Below are positions 34,387-42,778 of a DNA stretch of 64,000 nucleotides, piece by piece. The stretch spans positions 62,001 to 126,000 of the forward strand of contig NZ_JAHGAJ010000008.1 of NCBI RefSeq assembly GCF_030248535.1, written 5' to 3'. The notes under the pieces were generated by a model, which did no database searches, was not told the DNA's origin, and saw only the letters and a list, made by a program, of their open reading frames with translations. A program made the translations under genes and the position numbers. Numbering within the stretch: the first letter of the stretch is position 1; each line of letters begins with the position of its first letter. Origin of the DNA: Vibrio sp. D404a (GTDB taxonomy: Bacteria > Pseudomonadota > Gammaproteobacteria > Enterobacterales > Vibrionaceae).

Positions 34387-35802
34387 TTAGTGTGTGTTGC
34401 TCTTGCTTACCTTAGTAAATGCGGTCGATTTCCACTTGTCTGTTCTGACTTCTTCACCCGGCGTGTACATGCGAAGCACGGCATACCAAGGGTGATTAGG
34501 GATAGGCAGGAAGTTCGGATTGTCTTCATTCCCTTCCACATCACTACTCATAGTAATGGTGTAGCTCCCATCCTTGTTCGGTGTTAATGTGCGGTCACCT
34601 CGAGAGTGACGGTTCAGAGCGTTCTTCTCCATCAAACGAGTCTTGCCGCTGTAAGCCGTATATGACCAAAAGCCGCCCTCTTCAAGCGGTGGCGCATCGA
34701 AAGTCACGGTGTAATCATATTTACTGCCGTCTAACGCTACGCCTTCAGTATCAAAAAAGTCGCCACTGTACATGGTGTGTTTCGCAGGCAATCCCCATTG
34801 TCCCATCAGGGTGCCGTAGGCATGTTGATAGCTTGCAACTTTTGTCATCTCTTCACGAGTACCAAGCACATCACGCGAATCATCGAAACCTGCATTCTTG
34901 ATTCGTTCTGCACCTTTTTTCTCGCCTAGCTCAATCAATTTCAACTGCTCATCACTCAGGATGTAGTCTTCATTACCCAAACCGAGTAAGTCGAACTGTT
35001 GCAGCAGTCTTTGATCGTGATGCTTCATGGTGCCTTCTGACAAAATGAAGTTGGTACGCTCTACCCAGTTCGAGTTTTGTGGATCGGGATACTCACGCTC
35101 AACTGGTTTAGGCCCTTTCTGGCCTAGATATTCCGACAGCGTTCGAATGTTCCATTGATCCATCAGCTTTTGAGCCGTTGCTGAGTCGTCACCACCGAGA
35201 TCCATAATGCGTCCCATCATTTTCACCAATGGGTGTTCAACATAAATGACTTGATCGACACTCGCAGGAACCTCCCCTTGCCAGCCTTCCACCGCATACA
35301 TAAAGCTGCCACCTTTTGTACCGCGCTGCGGAGAACCAAATGCGGAGTCAGTGAAGTGCTGCATGTTCATAGTGTGAAAAAGCCAGTATCGGTCTTCATC
35401 GTGATCTGGAATGGTGATGATCACAGGCTCAGCGCCCAGGTCCATCCAGCCCATCAAATGCAGGGTATCGTTATTGATCGTTGGATGGGCAGTGTAGGTG
35501 TCATCCGCTAAAACTCGAATGTTCTGAAAGCGGTTCAGTGGGTACTCTTCTTTAATGACGGTCTGATAAAAGTATTTGTACGCCTCATCAATCGAGTACG
35601 CGTATTCATAGGCCAGTTGCGCAAGCTGCTCTTTATCTTGTTCTAGCCAAGCTAGGCTCGCCATCTCAACCGGTAAAGTGTCACGCGTTATTTCAAAGGT
35701 GCTCTCAGCAGGTAACTCTGTTTGATTCGCTAGCGCATAAGCTGGCACTGAAACGAGAAAAGCACAGGCTAACGCTTTAATAATTCTGTTTTTATTCATC
35801 AT
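34387..35802 (-). CDS. Exported DUF1254/DUF1214 protein (copy 1)
   Basis: A 471-aa protein with a signal peptide ending around YALA. The DUF1254 region (about 60-190) has HPTINNDTLHLMGWMDLGAEPV followed by IPDHDEDRYW. The C-terminal DUF1214 region (about 340-460) has GGFWSYTAYSGKTRLMEKNAL and PWYAVLRMYTPGEEV. Function is unknown in the family. It is the last gene on the minus strand of the sulfatase locus, 168 bp after the sulfatase stop. A second member of the family is encoded at 40011-41411. The start has AGGA six bases upstream. Confidence 0.85.
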   Translation of the reverse strand: MMNKNRIIKALACAFLVSVPAYALANQTELPAESTFEITRDTLPVEMASLAWLEQDKEQLAQLAYEYAYSIDEAYKYFYQTVIKEEYPLNRFQNIRVLADDTYTAHPTINNDTLHLMGWMDLGAEPVIITIPDHDEDRYWLFHTMNMQHFTDSAFGSPQRGTKGGSFMYAVEGWQGEVPASVDQVIYVEHPLVKMMGRIMDLGGDDSATAQKLMDQWNIRTLSEYLGQKGPKPVEREYPDPQNSNWVERTNFILSEGTMKHHDQRLLQQFDLLGLGNEDYILSDEQLKLIELGEKKGAERIKNAGFDDSRDVLGTREEMTKVASYQHAYGTLMGQWGLPAKHTMYSGDFFDTEGVALDGSKYDYTVTFDAPPLEEGGFWSYTAYSGKTRLMEKNALNRHSRGDRTLTPNKDGSYTITMSSDVEGNEDNPNFLPIPNHPWYAVLRMYTPGEEVRTDKWKSTAFTKVSKSNTH

Positions 35803-35814
35803 TGTTGATCCTAG

Positions 35815-35970
35815 TTAGAAGCGAATCCGGAAGGTCATCCATGTATTGTTGTCCGTGTCGCCGCTCAAAATAATGACATTGTCATCATCGACTCGATAAC
35901 CGAGTTGCATCTCTGTCGAGAACTCACGAGTGTGCCGCTGTGCAGCACACCTTATGTCTAGAAAAGAGAG
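35815..35970 (-). pseudogene. Remnant: C-terminal end of an outer-membrane beta-barrel gene
   Basis: On the minus strand the last 40 or so codons before the TAA at 35815-35817 encode TEMQLGYRVDDDNVIILSG and end in TWMTFRIRF. Alternating hydrophobic residues and a terminal Phe are the sorting signal of outer-membrane barrels. No start codon or signal peptide precedes it, and the frame runs back into the sulfatase stop codon. It looks like the 3' end of a deleted porin-type gene trapped between two intact genes. Confidence 0.6.
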
Positions 35971-37509
35971 TTAGTCGGCAGCGACTGATTTGTCTGCCAT
36001 ACCGATACCACCCGCTTTCTGTCTTGGTGGAAACGCTTTTAGGGATTTTTGATATTCAGCCGCCGCTTTTTGTAGCTTTGGTAATACCCAAGATTTCTCT
36101 TTCATCCATAGGAACCAACCGCGAGTATCTGGGCTACGCTCATACGGATCAGCTTTGATGTTCACCAGCATACCAAGCGGCCACGCCTCTGGTGGTGCAA
36201 TCCACTCGGTCTTGGTTTTTAGGTGTACTTTCCAGTCATCAACACGGAATGCATTGAGGTCTTGTTCGTTATAGAAGAAGAATTCATGACGCTGGCTCGG
36301 CTCGCCTTTGGTCAACATATCCAGTTGGTTGTAGCCATCAAGGTGGACTTGGTATTTCTGTCCATTCAGCTCTTTACCCTTCAACAGATCTTGTTTGATC
36401 TCGGTGTCACCCACAGCAGCCATGATGGTTGGCACCCAGTCTTCAGAAGTCATGAAGCCATCTGTGTATTCGCCTTGAGGGATTTTATCTGGCCAGCTGA
36501 CCAACATCGGCACACGGAAGCCGCCATCCCAGGTCGTTCCCTTTTGTCCTCTAAACGATGCCGAGCCAGAGTCCGGCCAATGGTCAAGGTTCACGCCATT
36601 ATCCGAGGTGAATAGAATGATGGTGTTATCGATCTCGCCCAGATCTTCGAGCTTGTCGAGCAGCACACCGATTTGGTCATCAAGTTCGATTAAACCATCG
36701 TAATAGGTATTGATTTGACTCGCGCCTTGGTACTCCGGACGCACATGTGTTTTTTGGTGCATTCGCGTTGGGTTGTACCACATGAAGTAAGGCTGATCGT
36801 CGTTCTTTGCTTCATGCTTATCCAGCCAGTTCATGGCGAAGTCTAAGAACTCGCCATCGACAGTCTGCATGCGCTTGGCACCCAGCGGGCCTTTGTCTTC
36901 AATGGTCTGTTTACCAACAACACCGAACCTTGGATCTTCTTTCATATCCACCGTATTGGTCGCCACAGTGTGAAGCACATTGCGAGGACGACTTCTAAAG
37001 TTCGGGTCTTTAGGGAACTCCGGCTGCTCTGGCATTTCCATCACGTTAAGGTGATAAAGGAAACCGAAGAACTCATCGAAACCATGGACAGTCGGCAGGT
37101 GGCTGTTGTTATCACCCAAGTGGCTTTTGCCAACATGAACTGTGGCGTAGCCCTTGTCTTTTAGCATTTCAGCCAGCGTAGGATCTTCTTTTTGTAATCC
37201 CAACGATGAACCCGGCTGGCCTACAGACGTCAAACCCGTTCTGAATGGGTATTGCCCGGTGATGAACGCAGAACGACCCGCAGTTGAACTGCCCTGTGCA
37301 TAGTAATCACTGACCATCATGCCGCGTTCAGCGATGCGGTCGATGTTAGGAGTATCAACCGCGCCTAGGCCACGGTGGTAAGCTGAGAGATCGGTTGGGC
37401 TAACATCATCAAGCATGATAGCCACCATATTCGGTTGGCTAGCCGCCTGAACGTTAACACTTGCCAACACCGAGAGTGCGAGCGCTGATTTAACAAAAGA
37501 CTTATACAT
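35971..37509 (-). CDS. Periplasmic Ser-type sulfatase
   Basis: A 512-aa exported sulfatase (signal peptide ending VQAA). The maturation motif is S-T-A-G-R (Ser75 to Arg79) followed by SAFITG, the S-x-A-x-R form whose serine is oxidised to formylglycine by a radical SAM maturase. Calcium ligands Asp34-Asp35 lie in IMLDDVSP, with Asp/Asn in FTSDNGVNLDH; GKSHLG supplies active-site Lys/His. It resembles arylsulfatase A-like enzymes; the substrate is unknown. GAGGG precedes the ATG by seven bases. The maturase gene lies two genes upstream on the same strand. Confidence 0.93.
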   Translation of the reverse strand: MYKSFVKSALALSVLASVNVQAASQPNMVAIMLDDVSPTDLSAYHRGLGAVDTPNIDRIAERGMMVSDYYAQGSSTAGRSAFITGQYPFRTGLTSVGQPGSSLGLQKEDPTLAEMLKDKGYATVHVGKSHLGDNNSHLPTVHGFDEFFGFLYHLNVMEMPEQPEFPKDPNFRSRPRNVLHTVATNTVDMKEDPRFGVVGKQTIEDKGPLGAKRMQTVDGEFLDFAMNWLDKHEAKNDDQPYFMWYNPTRMHQKTHVRPEYQGASQINTYYDGLIELDDQIGVLLDKLEDLGEIDNTIILFTSDNGVNLDHWPDSGSASFRGQKGTTWDGGFRVPMLVSWPDKIPQGEYTDGFMTSEDWVPTIMAAVGDTEIKQDLLKGKELNGQKYQVHLDGYNQLDMLTKGEPSQRHEFFFYNEQDLNAFRVDDWKVHLKTKTEWIAPPEAWPLGMLVNIKADPYERSPDTRGWFLWMKEKSWVLPKLQKAAAEYQKSLKAFPPRQKAGGIGMADKSVAAD

Positions 37510-37627
37510 ATATAACCCTCATGACAAAGAATAAACCGCTGAAATTGCGCGATAAAATGCACGTTCTCAGCGAACTTGTGTTGAGGTAAATGGTATAAGA
37601 AAGCCGCTAAAAAGAGCTTGATAGCCA

Positions 37628-37644
37628 CTATTACATTTTTTAAT
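37628..37644. promoter_or_regulatory. 17-bp motif upstream of the sulfatase gene
   Basis: CTATTACATTTTTTAAT matches 14 of 17 positions of CTATTACACTCCTTAAT at 39942-39958. It contains an ATTA/TAAT dyad and lies about 120 bp before the sulfatase start. The flanks extend the dyad (GCCACTATTA and TAATAGCGGC). Confidence 0.5.
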
Positions 37645-37691
37645 AGCGGCAGTTTAGGCAAGGTATTCTTACTCTCGGATTAAGAGCAAAA

Positions 37692-38588
37692 CTAAGGCTG
37701 AATCAGAACGGTGATTTCGCTCTGCAACCAATCAGTAAACGGGTTATTGCGATTGGCTTGGTGAGTAAACAGGGCTAACTCTCGGCGATAGGTGTCTTTT
37801 AGCAACTCAGATGGCAGCTCGACACAGCGATACTCTTCACCCACGTGCGAGCGACACTTATTGGAGGTGATGTAGATAAAATCGCTGTCTTTGACGATCT
37901 CTAACATCAGGTTCATGTTGTTGCTTCGAAGGGCGATGTGTTTATCCAAGTCGTACTTTTTAATCAGCATTTCCGATTTAGAAGGCTGAATATACCCAGG
38001 TATCATATTGATACATAATGGGTATTTCATAACATCCTCCAGTGCATTACCTTGCAGAGGATGGTCTTTGCGTAGCACTAGCATGAACTTATCAAACCCC
38101 ACAGGCCTTTCGGCAAGGGTTTTGTTAACCTCCATCGGCAGGTAACTCACGCCCCAGCTAGTGCGATTGGTTTCCAAGGTTTGCACACCATTGTCCAGCC
38201 ACGGAGAGCACTGAAAAGTGACATGTGGTGCGGCTTTGGTCAGCGTCTTCATCAGCGGAACCCCAATTGGCACAAGCAGTGGCGTGGGCAGCATGATTTG
38301 CACTTCGCCTTTGAGGTCGCTGAGGCTCCACTCTTTATCGGGAACATACAGATCATCTATCTGCTCCAATAAGGTTGGCAGGCTCTCAATCAGCTTCAAA
38401 CATTTAGGGGTAGGTTCAAGGCGAGCTTTATCTCTGACAAACAGTTCATCATCAAACTGCTCCCTTAACTTACGCAGCATCACACTGATGGTTGGCTGGC
38501 TCACATTCAGTGCTTTCGCAGCCGTCACCGTTTGGCGCGTCTCGTTGAGCACCAGTATCAGTCGCAGCAAGTTAAGGTCTTTGGTCAT
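37692..38588 (-). CDS. LysR-family regulator of the sulfatase locus
   Basis: A 298-aa LysR protein: helix-turn-helix with TVTAAKALNVSQPTISVMLR near the N-terminus, then an effector domain (about 90-290). It resembles NodD/SyrM-like members, which often start DLNLLxxLxxLxxxRxxTxAA. It starts 29 bp after the maturase stop, so it is probably in one operon with it, and precedes the sulfatase gene by 182 bp. It probably controls the locus through the CTATTACA-type motif; the inducer is unknown. ATG at 38588 is preferred to a GTG four codons earlier. Confidence 0.85.
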   Translation of the reverse strand: MTKDLNLLRLILVLNETRQTVTAAKALNVSQPTISVMLRKLREQFDDELFVRDKARLEPTPKCLKLIESLPTLLEQIDDLYVPDKEWSLSDLKGEVQIMLPTPLLVPIGVPLMKTLTKAAPHVTFQCSPWLDNGVQTLETNRTSWGVSYLPMEVNKTLAERPVGFDKFMLVLRKDHPLQGNALEDVMKYPLCINMIPGYIQPSKSEMLIKKYDLDKHIALRSNNMNLMLEIVKDSDFIYITSNKCRSHVGEEYRCVELPSELLKDTYRRELALFTHQANRNNPFTDWLQSEITVLIQP

Positions 38589-38617
38589 CTTTAGTCGCAC
38601 CTCATAAAGAAAGCGAA

Positions 38618-39772
38618 TCAGTTAAACAGAGGGAAATAGGCGGGTGAGTAGCCCTTTTTCATCGCCTCTACCATAGGTAATAGCTTAGGCAGTGCATGGC
38701 GGAAAAACATCTTATACCCTTGGCATAGATGATTCATCGCACCGCCATCTTGAGTTGTGGCAATGCGATTCTTTGGACAACCACCCTGACACATCTCAAC
38801 AAAATCACAGCTTCGGCAGGTACTGTTTAAGTCGTGATACTTGTTGGTACCAAACGCGACTTGCTGCGGCGACATCGCCATTTGTGCTAGCTTATCACTG
38901 CTCATAGAACCAAGTTTATGATCTTGATAGCCAAAATGGTCACAACTGTAGACCTGCCCATCATGTTCCACCATCAACTGCTGACCACAGGTTGCACTGT
39001 GATGGCACATCTGGCTAGGGTAACCCATCAAGATCATTAAGCAGTTCTCAAAAAACTGAATATAGACCTTGCCCACACCCGCAGTGCTCCAAGCATCAAA
39101 GAGGTCACATAGGAACTGCCCCCATTGCTCGCCCGTCAATGACCAATCGTGACCCGTTCGTCTATCTAGTTCATGGTCCATACACGGCTGAAACTGCATA
39201 TAACCACTGCCATTTTCGACCAAAAATTGATAGATGGTTTTCGCATGTTGGTAGGTCTTATTATTGACCACGGTGAGCGTATTGAACTCAACATTATGTT
39301 TCTTCAGATAGGAGATGCCACGCATGGTGCGTTCGAAAGAAGAGTGTCCATTTTTATCGATACGAGCAATGTCATTAAGCAGGTTCGGACCGTCGATACT
39401 GATCCCCAACATGAAGTCGTGTTGAGCAAAAAAAGAGGCCCAGCGCTCGTTGATTAAGGTGCCATTGGTTTGCATGGTATTAACGATTTGCTTGTTCACT
39501 TTTTTGGACTGCTGAGCAGCAACCGCAGACTGATAAAACGCGAGCCCTCTCAGCATGGGTTCACCGCCATGCCAAATGAAATCGACCTGTGTAGCCTGAG
39601 CGGGTTGCGCCTCAATGTGCGAGTGGACGATCTGCTCCATCATGCTCTGTGGCATCGATGATCGCTTGTCGACATCTTGTCTGTTTAAGTAGTAGCAATA
39701 GCTGCAATCAAGATTACATTGCGCCCCTTCTGCTTTGATGAATAGACTGAAAGGATGAGTTGATGCGTTCAT
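38618..39772 (-). CDS. Radical SAM sulfatase maturase (anSME)
   Basis: A 384-aa enzyme that oxidises the sulfatase active-site Ser (or Cys) to formylglycine without oxygen. CNLDCSYCYYL is the radical SAM cluster motif (C-x3-C-x2-C); WHGGEPMLRGLAFY and SIDGPNLLND are typical; the C-terminal SPASM part has the cysteines in CHHSATCGQQLMVEHDG, YSCDHFGY and CRSCDFVEMCQGGCPKNR for two auxiliary clusters. It acts in the cytoplasm before export. AAGGGGG precedes the ATG. It is divergent from a DUF1254 gene across 238 bp. Confidence 0.94.
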   Translation of the reverse strand: MNASTHPFSLFIKAEGAQCNLDCSYCYYLNRQDVDKRSSMPQSMMEQIVHSHIEAQPAQATQVDFIWHGGEPMLRGLAFYQSAVAAQQSKKVNKQIVNTMQTNGTLINERWASFFAQHDFMLGISIDGPNLLNDIARIDKNGHSSFERTMRGISYLKKHNVEFNTLTVVNNKTYQHAKTIYQFLVENGSGYMQFQPCMDHELDRRTGHDWSLTGEQWGQFLCDLFDAWSTAGVGKVYIQFFENCLMILMGYPSQMCHHSATCGQQLMVEHDGQVYSCDHFGYQDHKLGSMSSDKLAQMAMSPQQVAFGTNKYHDLNSTCRSCDFVEMCQGGCPKNRIATTQDGGAMNHLCQGYKMFFRHALPKLLPMVEAMKKGYSPAYFPLFN

Positions 39773-39941
39773 ATTGCCCCCTTAATTTTGGGTCAACATA
39801 TCAACCGCCAATCGAGCAAACAATAGCCCCTTGCGACGCCTCTCCTCCGTACTGGTTTACCGTCAATCGCTAGACATGAAATACCAATCAAAAACAAACA
39901 CTTAAATAACAAAAATGACGTATTAACAATCTTAATATCGG

Positions 39942-39958
39942 CTATTACACTCCTTAAT
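39942..39958. promoter_or_regulatory. Second copy of the 17-bp motif, in the divergent maturase/DUF1254 region
   Basis: CTATTACACTCCTTAAT lies about 52 bp before the DUF1254 start and about 170 bp from the maturase start. See the copy at 37628-37644. Confidence 0.5.
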
Positions 39959-40010
39959 CACACTTCCTCTTATGCTCTGCATCATAGACTTCCAACAATA
40001 TAGGTGTTCC

Positions 40011-41411
40011 ATGAGAAAGCTGTTTTGTAAGAAAAAGGTACTGGCCACTTTGGTGTGTTCTTTGTCCAGTGTTGTGGCGATGCCATCTTTTGCTGAGCAA
40101 CCAGTCACGCCAGAAGAGGAGCTTGCTTACAACTTAGGTGTGCAGGCATTCATTTATGGTACTGGTCCTCTCACGGTTGCTGCTGTCAGACAAACCACCA
40201 CCTCGGTCGATGCCGCCATGGATAATGGCATGGCGCCTCTCAATGAGATGGGCAAGACACGCGCTTTGTCTGGGCCGCAAGAGCAAATCGTGCCAACCGT
40301 CAATAACGACACGCTTTACTCACAGGCACACTACGATTTAGACCTTTCCGGACCAATGGTACTGGACATCCCGAAAACCGATAACCGTTACTATATCGTG
40401 CAATTATTGGATGCTTATTCTGAATCGATTGACGATCTGCACATCAAAAATGCCGGAGACCAAGGTTCAAAAGTACTACTGGTCAACAAAGGCTGGAAAG
40501 GTGAGGTACCGGACGGTATTGATCGCGTCGTTGAATCACGCACCCCTATGGTTTGGTTGATTCACCGTACTGGCGTTTTTGGCGAACAAGACCTTAAAGA
40601 TGCACTCGTGGTACACGACCAGTTCCTAAGTTACCCACTCAGCGAACTCGATAAAAAGCATACACCGGCGAAACTCAAGCATGCGAGTGGCGGTATTCCG
40701 CCGATGGCAAGACCGGAAGGGCTAGAGTGGTATGCCTTAATCGACCGTGAGCTCAGAAAGAACCCGATTCCAGAAGATGCCCCGATTGTCGAACAGTTTG
40801 AGCAAATTGGGATTGGCGGTGATACGCCGTTCAACCCAGAAACGCTTTCCCCTGAACAGCAAAAAGGTTTGATGCGAGCGATTGAGTCGTCTCAGAAGAT
40901 CATTCAGTACGCAGGGCGTAGCATTGGCGATATTAACAATGGTTGGTCGATGATGTACGAAGGCGGTCGCTATGGAAACGACTACTTGAGCCGTGCCAGC
41001 ATCAACCTTCGAGCTGCAGGGTTAAACGTACCTGAGCGAGCGCTCTACCCAAATCGATACACAGACTCAAAGGGAGAACAGCTATCTGGCAAGCATCAAT
41101 ACCGCATGACCATGCCTGCCGATGCGCCTGCGGAGGCCTTCTGGTCATTGACGATGTACGATGCTAAGAACCTGTTTATGGTTGAGAACTTCATTCAACG
41201 CTACTCCATCTCGACCAACCGTAAACAAGAACTTATTTACGCGGAAGATGGCACTCTGCCGATCTGTATTCAGTACAGCAAGCCAACCGATCCAACATGT
41301 AACTGGCTACCAGCACCGAAAGATGACTTTTATCTGCACATGCGTCTTTACGAGCCAACACAAGCGGTACTCGATAACCAATATCCACTACCGCAGGTAA
41401 CCAAGCTCTAA
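40011..41411 (+). CDS. Exported DUF1254/DUF1214 protein (copy 2)
   Basis: A 466-aa protein with a signal peptide ending PSFA. DUF1254 motifs: QIVPTVNNDTLYSQAHYDLD and LDIPKTDNRYYIVQLLDAY; DUF1214 motifs: AFWSLTMYDAKNLFMVENF and DDFYLHMRLYEP. It has the same layout as the protein encoded at 34387-35802 but differs clearly in sequence, so the pair is an old duplication or two acquisitions. AGG lies eight bases before ATG at 40011; the frame opens earlier at 39972 without a ribosome site. A FadL-like channel gene follows 101 bp later. Confidence 0.85.
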   Translation: MRKLFCKKKVLATLVCSLSSVVAMPSFAEQPVTPEEELAYNLGVQAFIYGTGPLTVAAVRQTTTSVDAAMDNGMAPLNEMGKTRALSGPQEQIVPTVNNDTLYSQAHYDLDLSGPMVLDIPKTDNRYYIVQLLDAYSESIDDLHIKNAGDQGSKVLLVNKGWKGEVPDGIDRVVESRTPMVWLIHRTGVFGEQDLKDALVVHDQFLSYPLSELDKKHTPAKLKHASGGIPPMARPEGLEWYALIDRELRKNPIPEDAPIVEQFEQIGIGGDTPFNPETLSPEQQKGLMRAIESSQKIIQYAGRSIGDINNGWSMMYEGGRYGNDYLSRASINLRAAGLNVPERALYPNRYTDSKGEQLSGKHQYRMTMPADAPAEAFWSLTMYDAKNLFMVENFIQRYSISTNRKQELIYAEDGTLPICIQYSKPTDPTCNWLPAPKDDFYLHMRLYEPTQAVLDNQYPLPQVTKL

Positions 41412-41447
41412 CACTGAAGAGCGAACCAGAAACACCCTACCCCCATT

Positions 41448-41479
41448 ACCGCAGCGACGCCCCCCGCCGTCGTTGCGGT
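41448..41479 (+). other. GC-rich intercistronic hairpin
   Basis: ACCGCAGCGACG pairs with CGTCGTTGCGGT (one G-U pair) around an eight-base C-rich loop. There is no T-run, so it is more likely an mRNA stabiliser or processing element, or a partial terminator, than a complete terminator. Confidence 0.7.
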
Positions 41480-41512
41480 CAATCTCTCGCCAAACAACAT
41501 GAGACTCTTGTT

Positions 41513-42625
41513 TTGAAAACTCCGTTAATCGTACTTCCTGTCATTATGGTTGGTGTACTCACCTCCGTCGCGCATGCAGGTGGCTTAAACCTCTCACAAA
41601 TCGCGACGACCAAAAGTGTCGGCACCGCAGGCACCGGAAATGTCACTGCAAAGGATGCCTCTGCAGTGATCACTAACGCAGCCGCACTCTCTTCCATCGA
41701 GGATGACGCTTGGATACTTGGCGTACAATATCTGGATGTAAAGTCGACCTTTGTACGCAGCGATAGCCAAGCAGAAACCACCGGCAGTAGTAGCTCCGTG
41801 TTACCTCACCTCTCTTACGCGGCGCGGTTAAACGAACGCTGGGTTGCGGGTGCAGCTTTACATGCCGCCGGAGGGATCGGGGTTGAATATTCTCAAGGCG
41901 TTGGTGCGAACCCAGCCCTGCTTATCAAAGAAAACAGCATCGCAGCGGTTAACCTCACCTCGTCATTGTCTTATGAGTTAACGGATACACTCTCGCTCGG
42001 TGGCTCACTCATCTTGCAGCATGCCTCACTCAAGACAGAATCGATACAAGACCGTACGCTCGAAGGTGACAGCCTAGAACTCGGATTTGGTTTGAGTGTA
42101 AACCACCACATTACCGACACCACGCAACTGGGGATCAGTTACCAAAGCCAGTTTGACCACGACCTTGAACTCGATAAAGCCAATGCCTTTGGAATCAGCT
42201 CTGAGTTGACTTGGGTGCGAAGCTTGAACCTTGGGATACGACACGCTTTGAATGACGACCTTGCCCTGCTTTTAAGCACCAACCTAGAGACATGGCAGGA
42301 CTACGATGAGAAATACTCAACCACTTATTCGCTGGGTATCGGCGTTGAATACACGTATGAAGATTGGTTGCTCTACAGTGGCATCAGCGGGGATACAAGT
42401 CCATTAGACAACCACAACCGAGACGTATTATTGCCACTCTATCAGCAATGGCGCATTGGCGTAGGTGCTGAGCGTAAAATTTCCAGCGACCTACATCTTG
42501 GCTTAAGTTACCAATACCAAGACCTTGGCAAAGCAGAGATTGATGCGAATTCTGGCCTGTTCCAGCCGACAGGCAGTTACTCAACCAACCAAGTGCACTT
42601 TATTACGTTATCGCTTCGTCATTAG
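41513..42625 (+). CDS. FadL/OmpP1-family outer-membrane channel
   Basis: A 370-aa outer-membrane protein with a signal peptide ending AHA. The mature N-terminus GGLNLSQIATTKSVGTAGTG followed by VTAKDASAVITNAAALSSIEDD matches the FadL hatch region (usually NPAAL). The rest alternates as barrel strands. FadL proteins let hydrophobic molecules pass laterally through the outer membrane. It starts with TTG; a five-codon frame (ATG at 41499) ends in a TGA overlapping that TTG, so reinitiation may set the start. The C-terminus LSLRH lacks the usual final Phe. It is downstream of a DUF1254 gene. Confidence 0.8.
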   Translation: MKTPLIVLPVIMVGVLTSVAHAGGLNLSQIATTKSVGTAGTGNVTAKDASAVITNAAALSSIEDDAWILGVQYLDVKSTFVRSDSQAETTGSSSSVLPHLSYAARLNERWVAGAALHAAGGIGVEYSQGVGANPALLIKENSIAAVNLTSSLSYELTDTLSLGGSLILQHASLKTESIQDRTLEGDSLELGFGLSVNHHITDTTQLGISYQSQFDHDLELDKANAFGISSELTWVRSLNLGIRHALNDDLALLLSTNLETWQDYDEKYSTTYSLGIGVEYTYEDWLLYSGISGDTSPLDNHNRDVLLPLYQQWRIGVGAERKISSDLHLGLSYQYQDLGKAEIDANSGLFQPTGSYSTNQVHFITLSLRH

Positions 42626-42726
42626 CCTTTAATGACACCCTTTGTTCTATGATTGAGATTGCATCGTTGAGGCTCCCAAATTGAAGTTCAAAGTTTGAGG
42701 CCTCAACATTCAAAGCCCTTAGAAAC

Positions 42727-42759
42727 AAAAATGTCAGCGTGTAATACGCTGACATTTTT
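42727..42759. terminator. Bidirectional terminator between the FadL-like and phospholipase D genes
   Basis: Fourteen-base stem AAAAATGTCAGCGT/ACGCTGACATTTTT with a five-base loop; T-runs in both directions, between convergent genes. Confidence 0.93.
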
Positions 42760-42778
42760 GTTCAATTAAAGCATCACG

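Noticed and set aside
35815..37509. Sulfatase extended by stop-codon readthrough into the in-frame barrel remnant
   Set aside because: The TAA is a strong stop and a barrel C-terminus would be incompatible with a soluble periplasmic sulfatase; a gene remnant explains it better.
42666..42707. Riboswitch or sRNA in the GTTGAGGC/GCCTCAAC inverted repeat
   Set aside because: Only eight pairs around a 26-base loop in a gap between convergent genes; nothing else supports a functional RNA.
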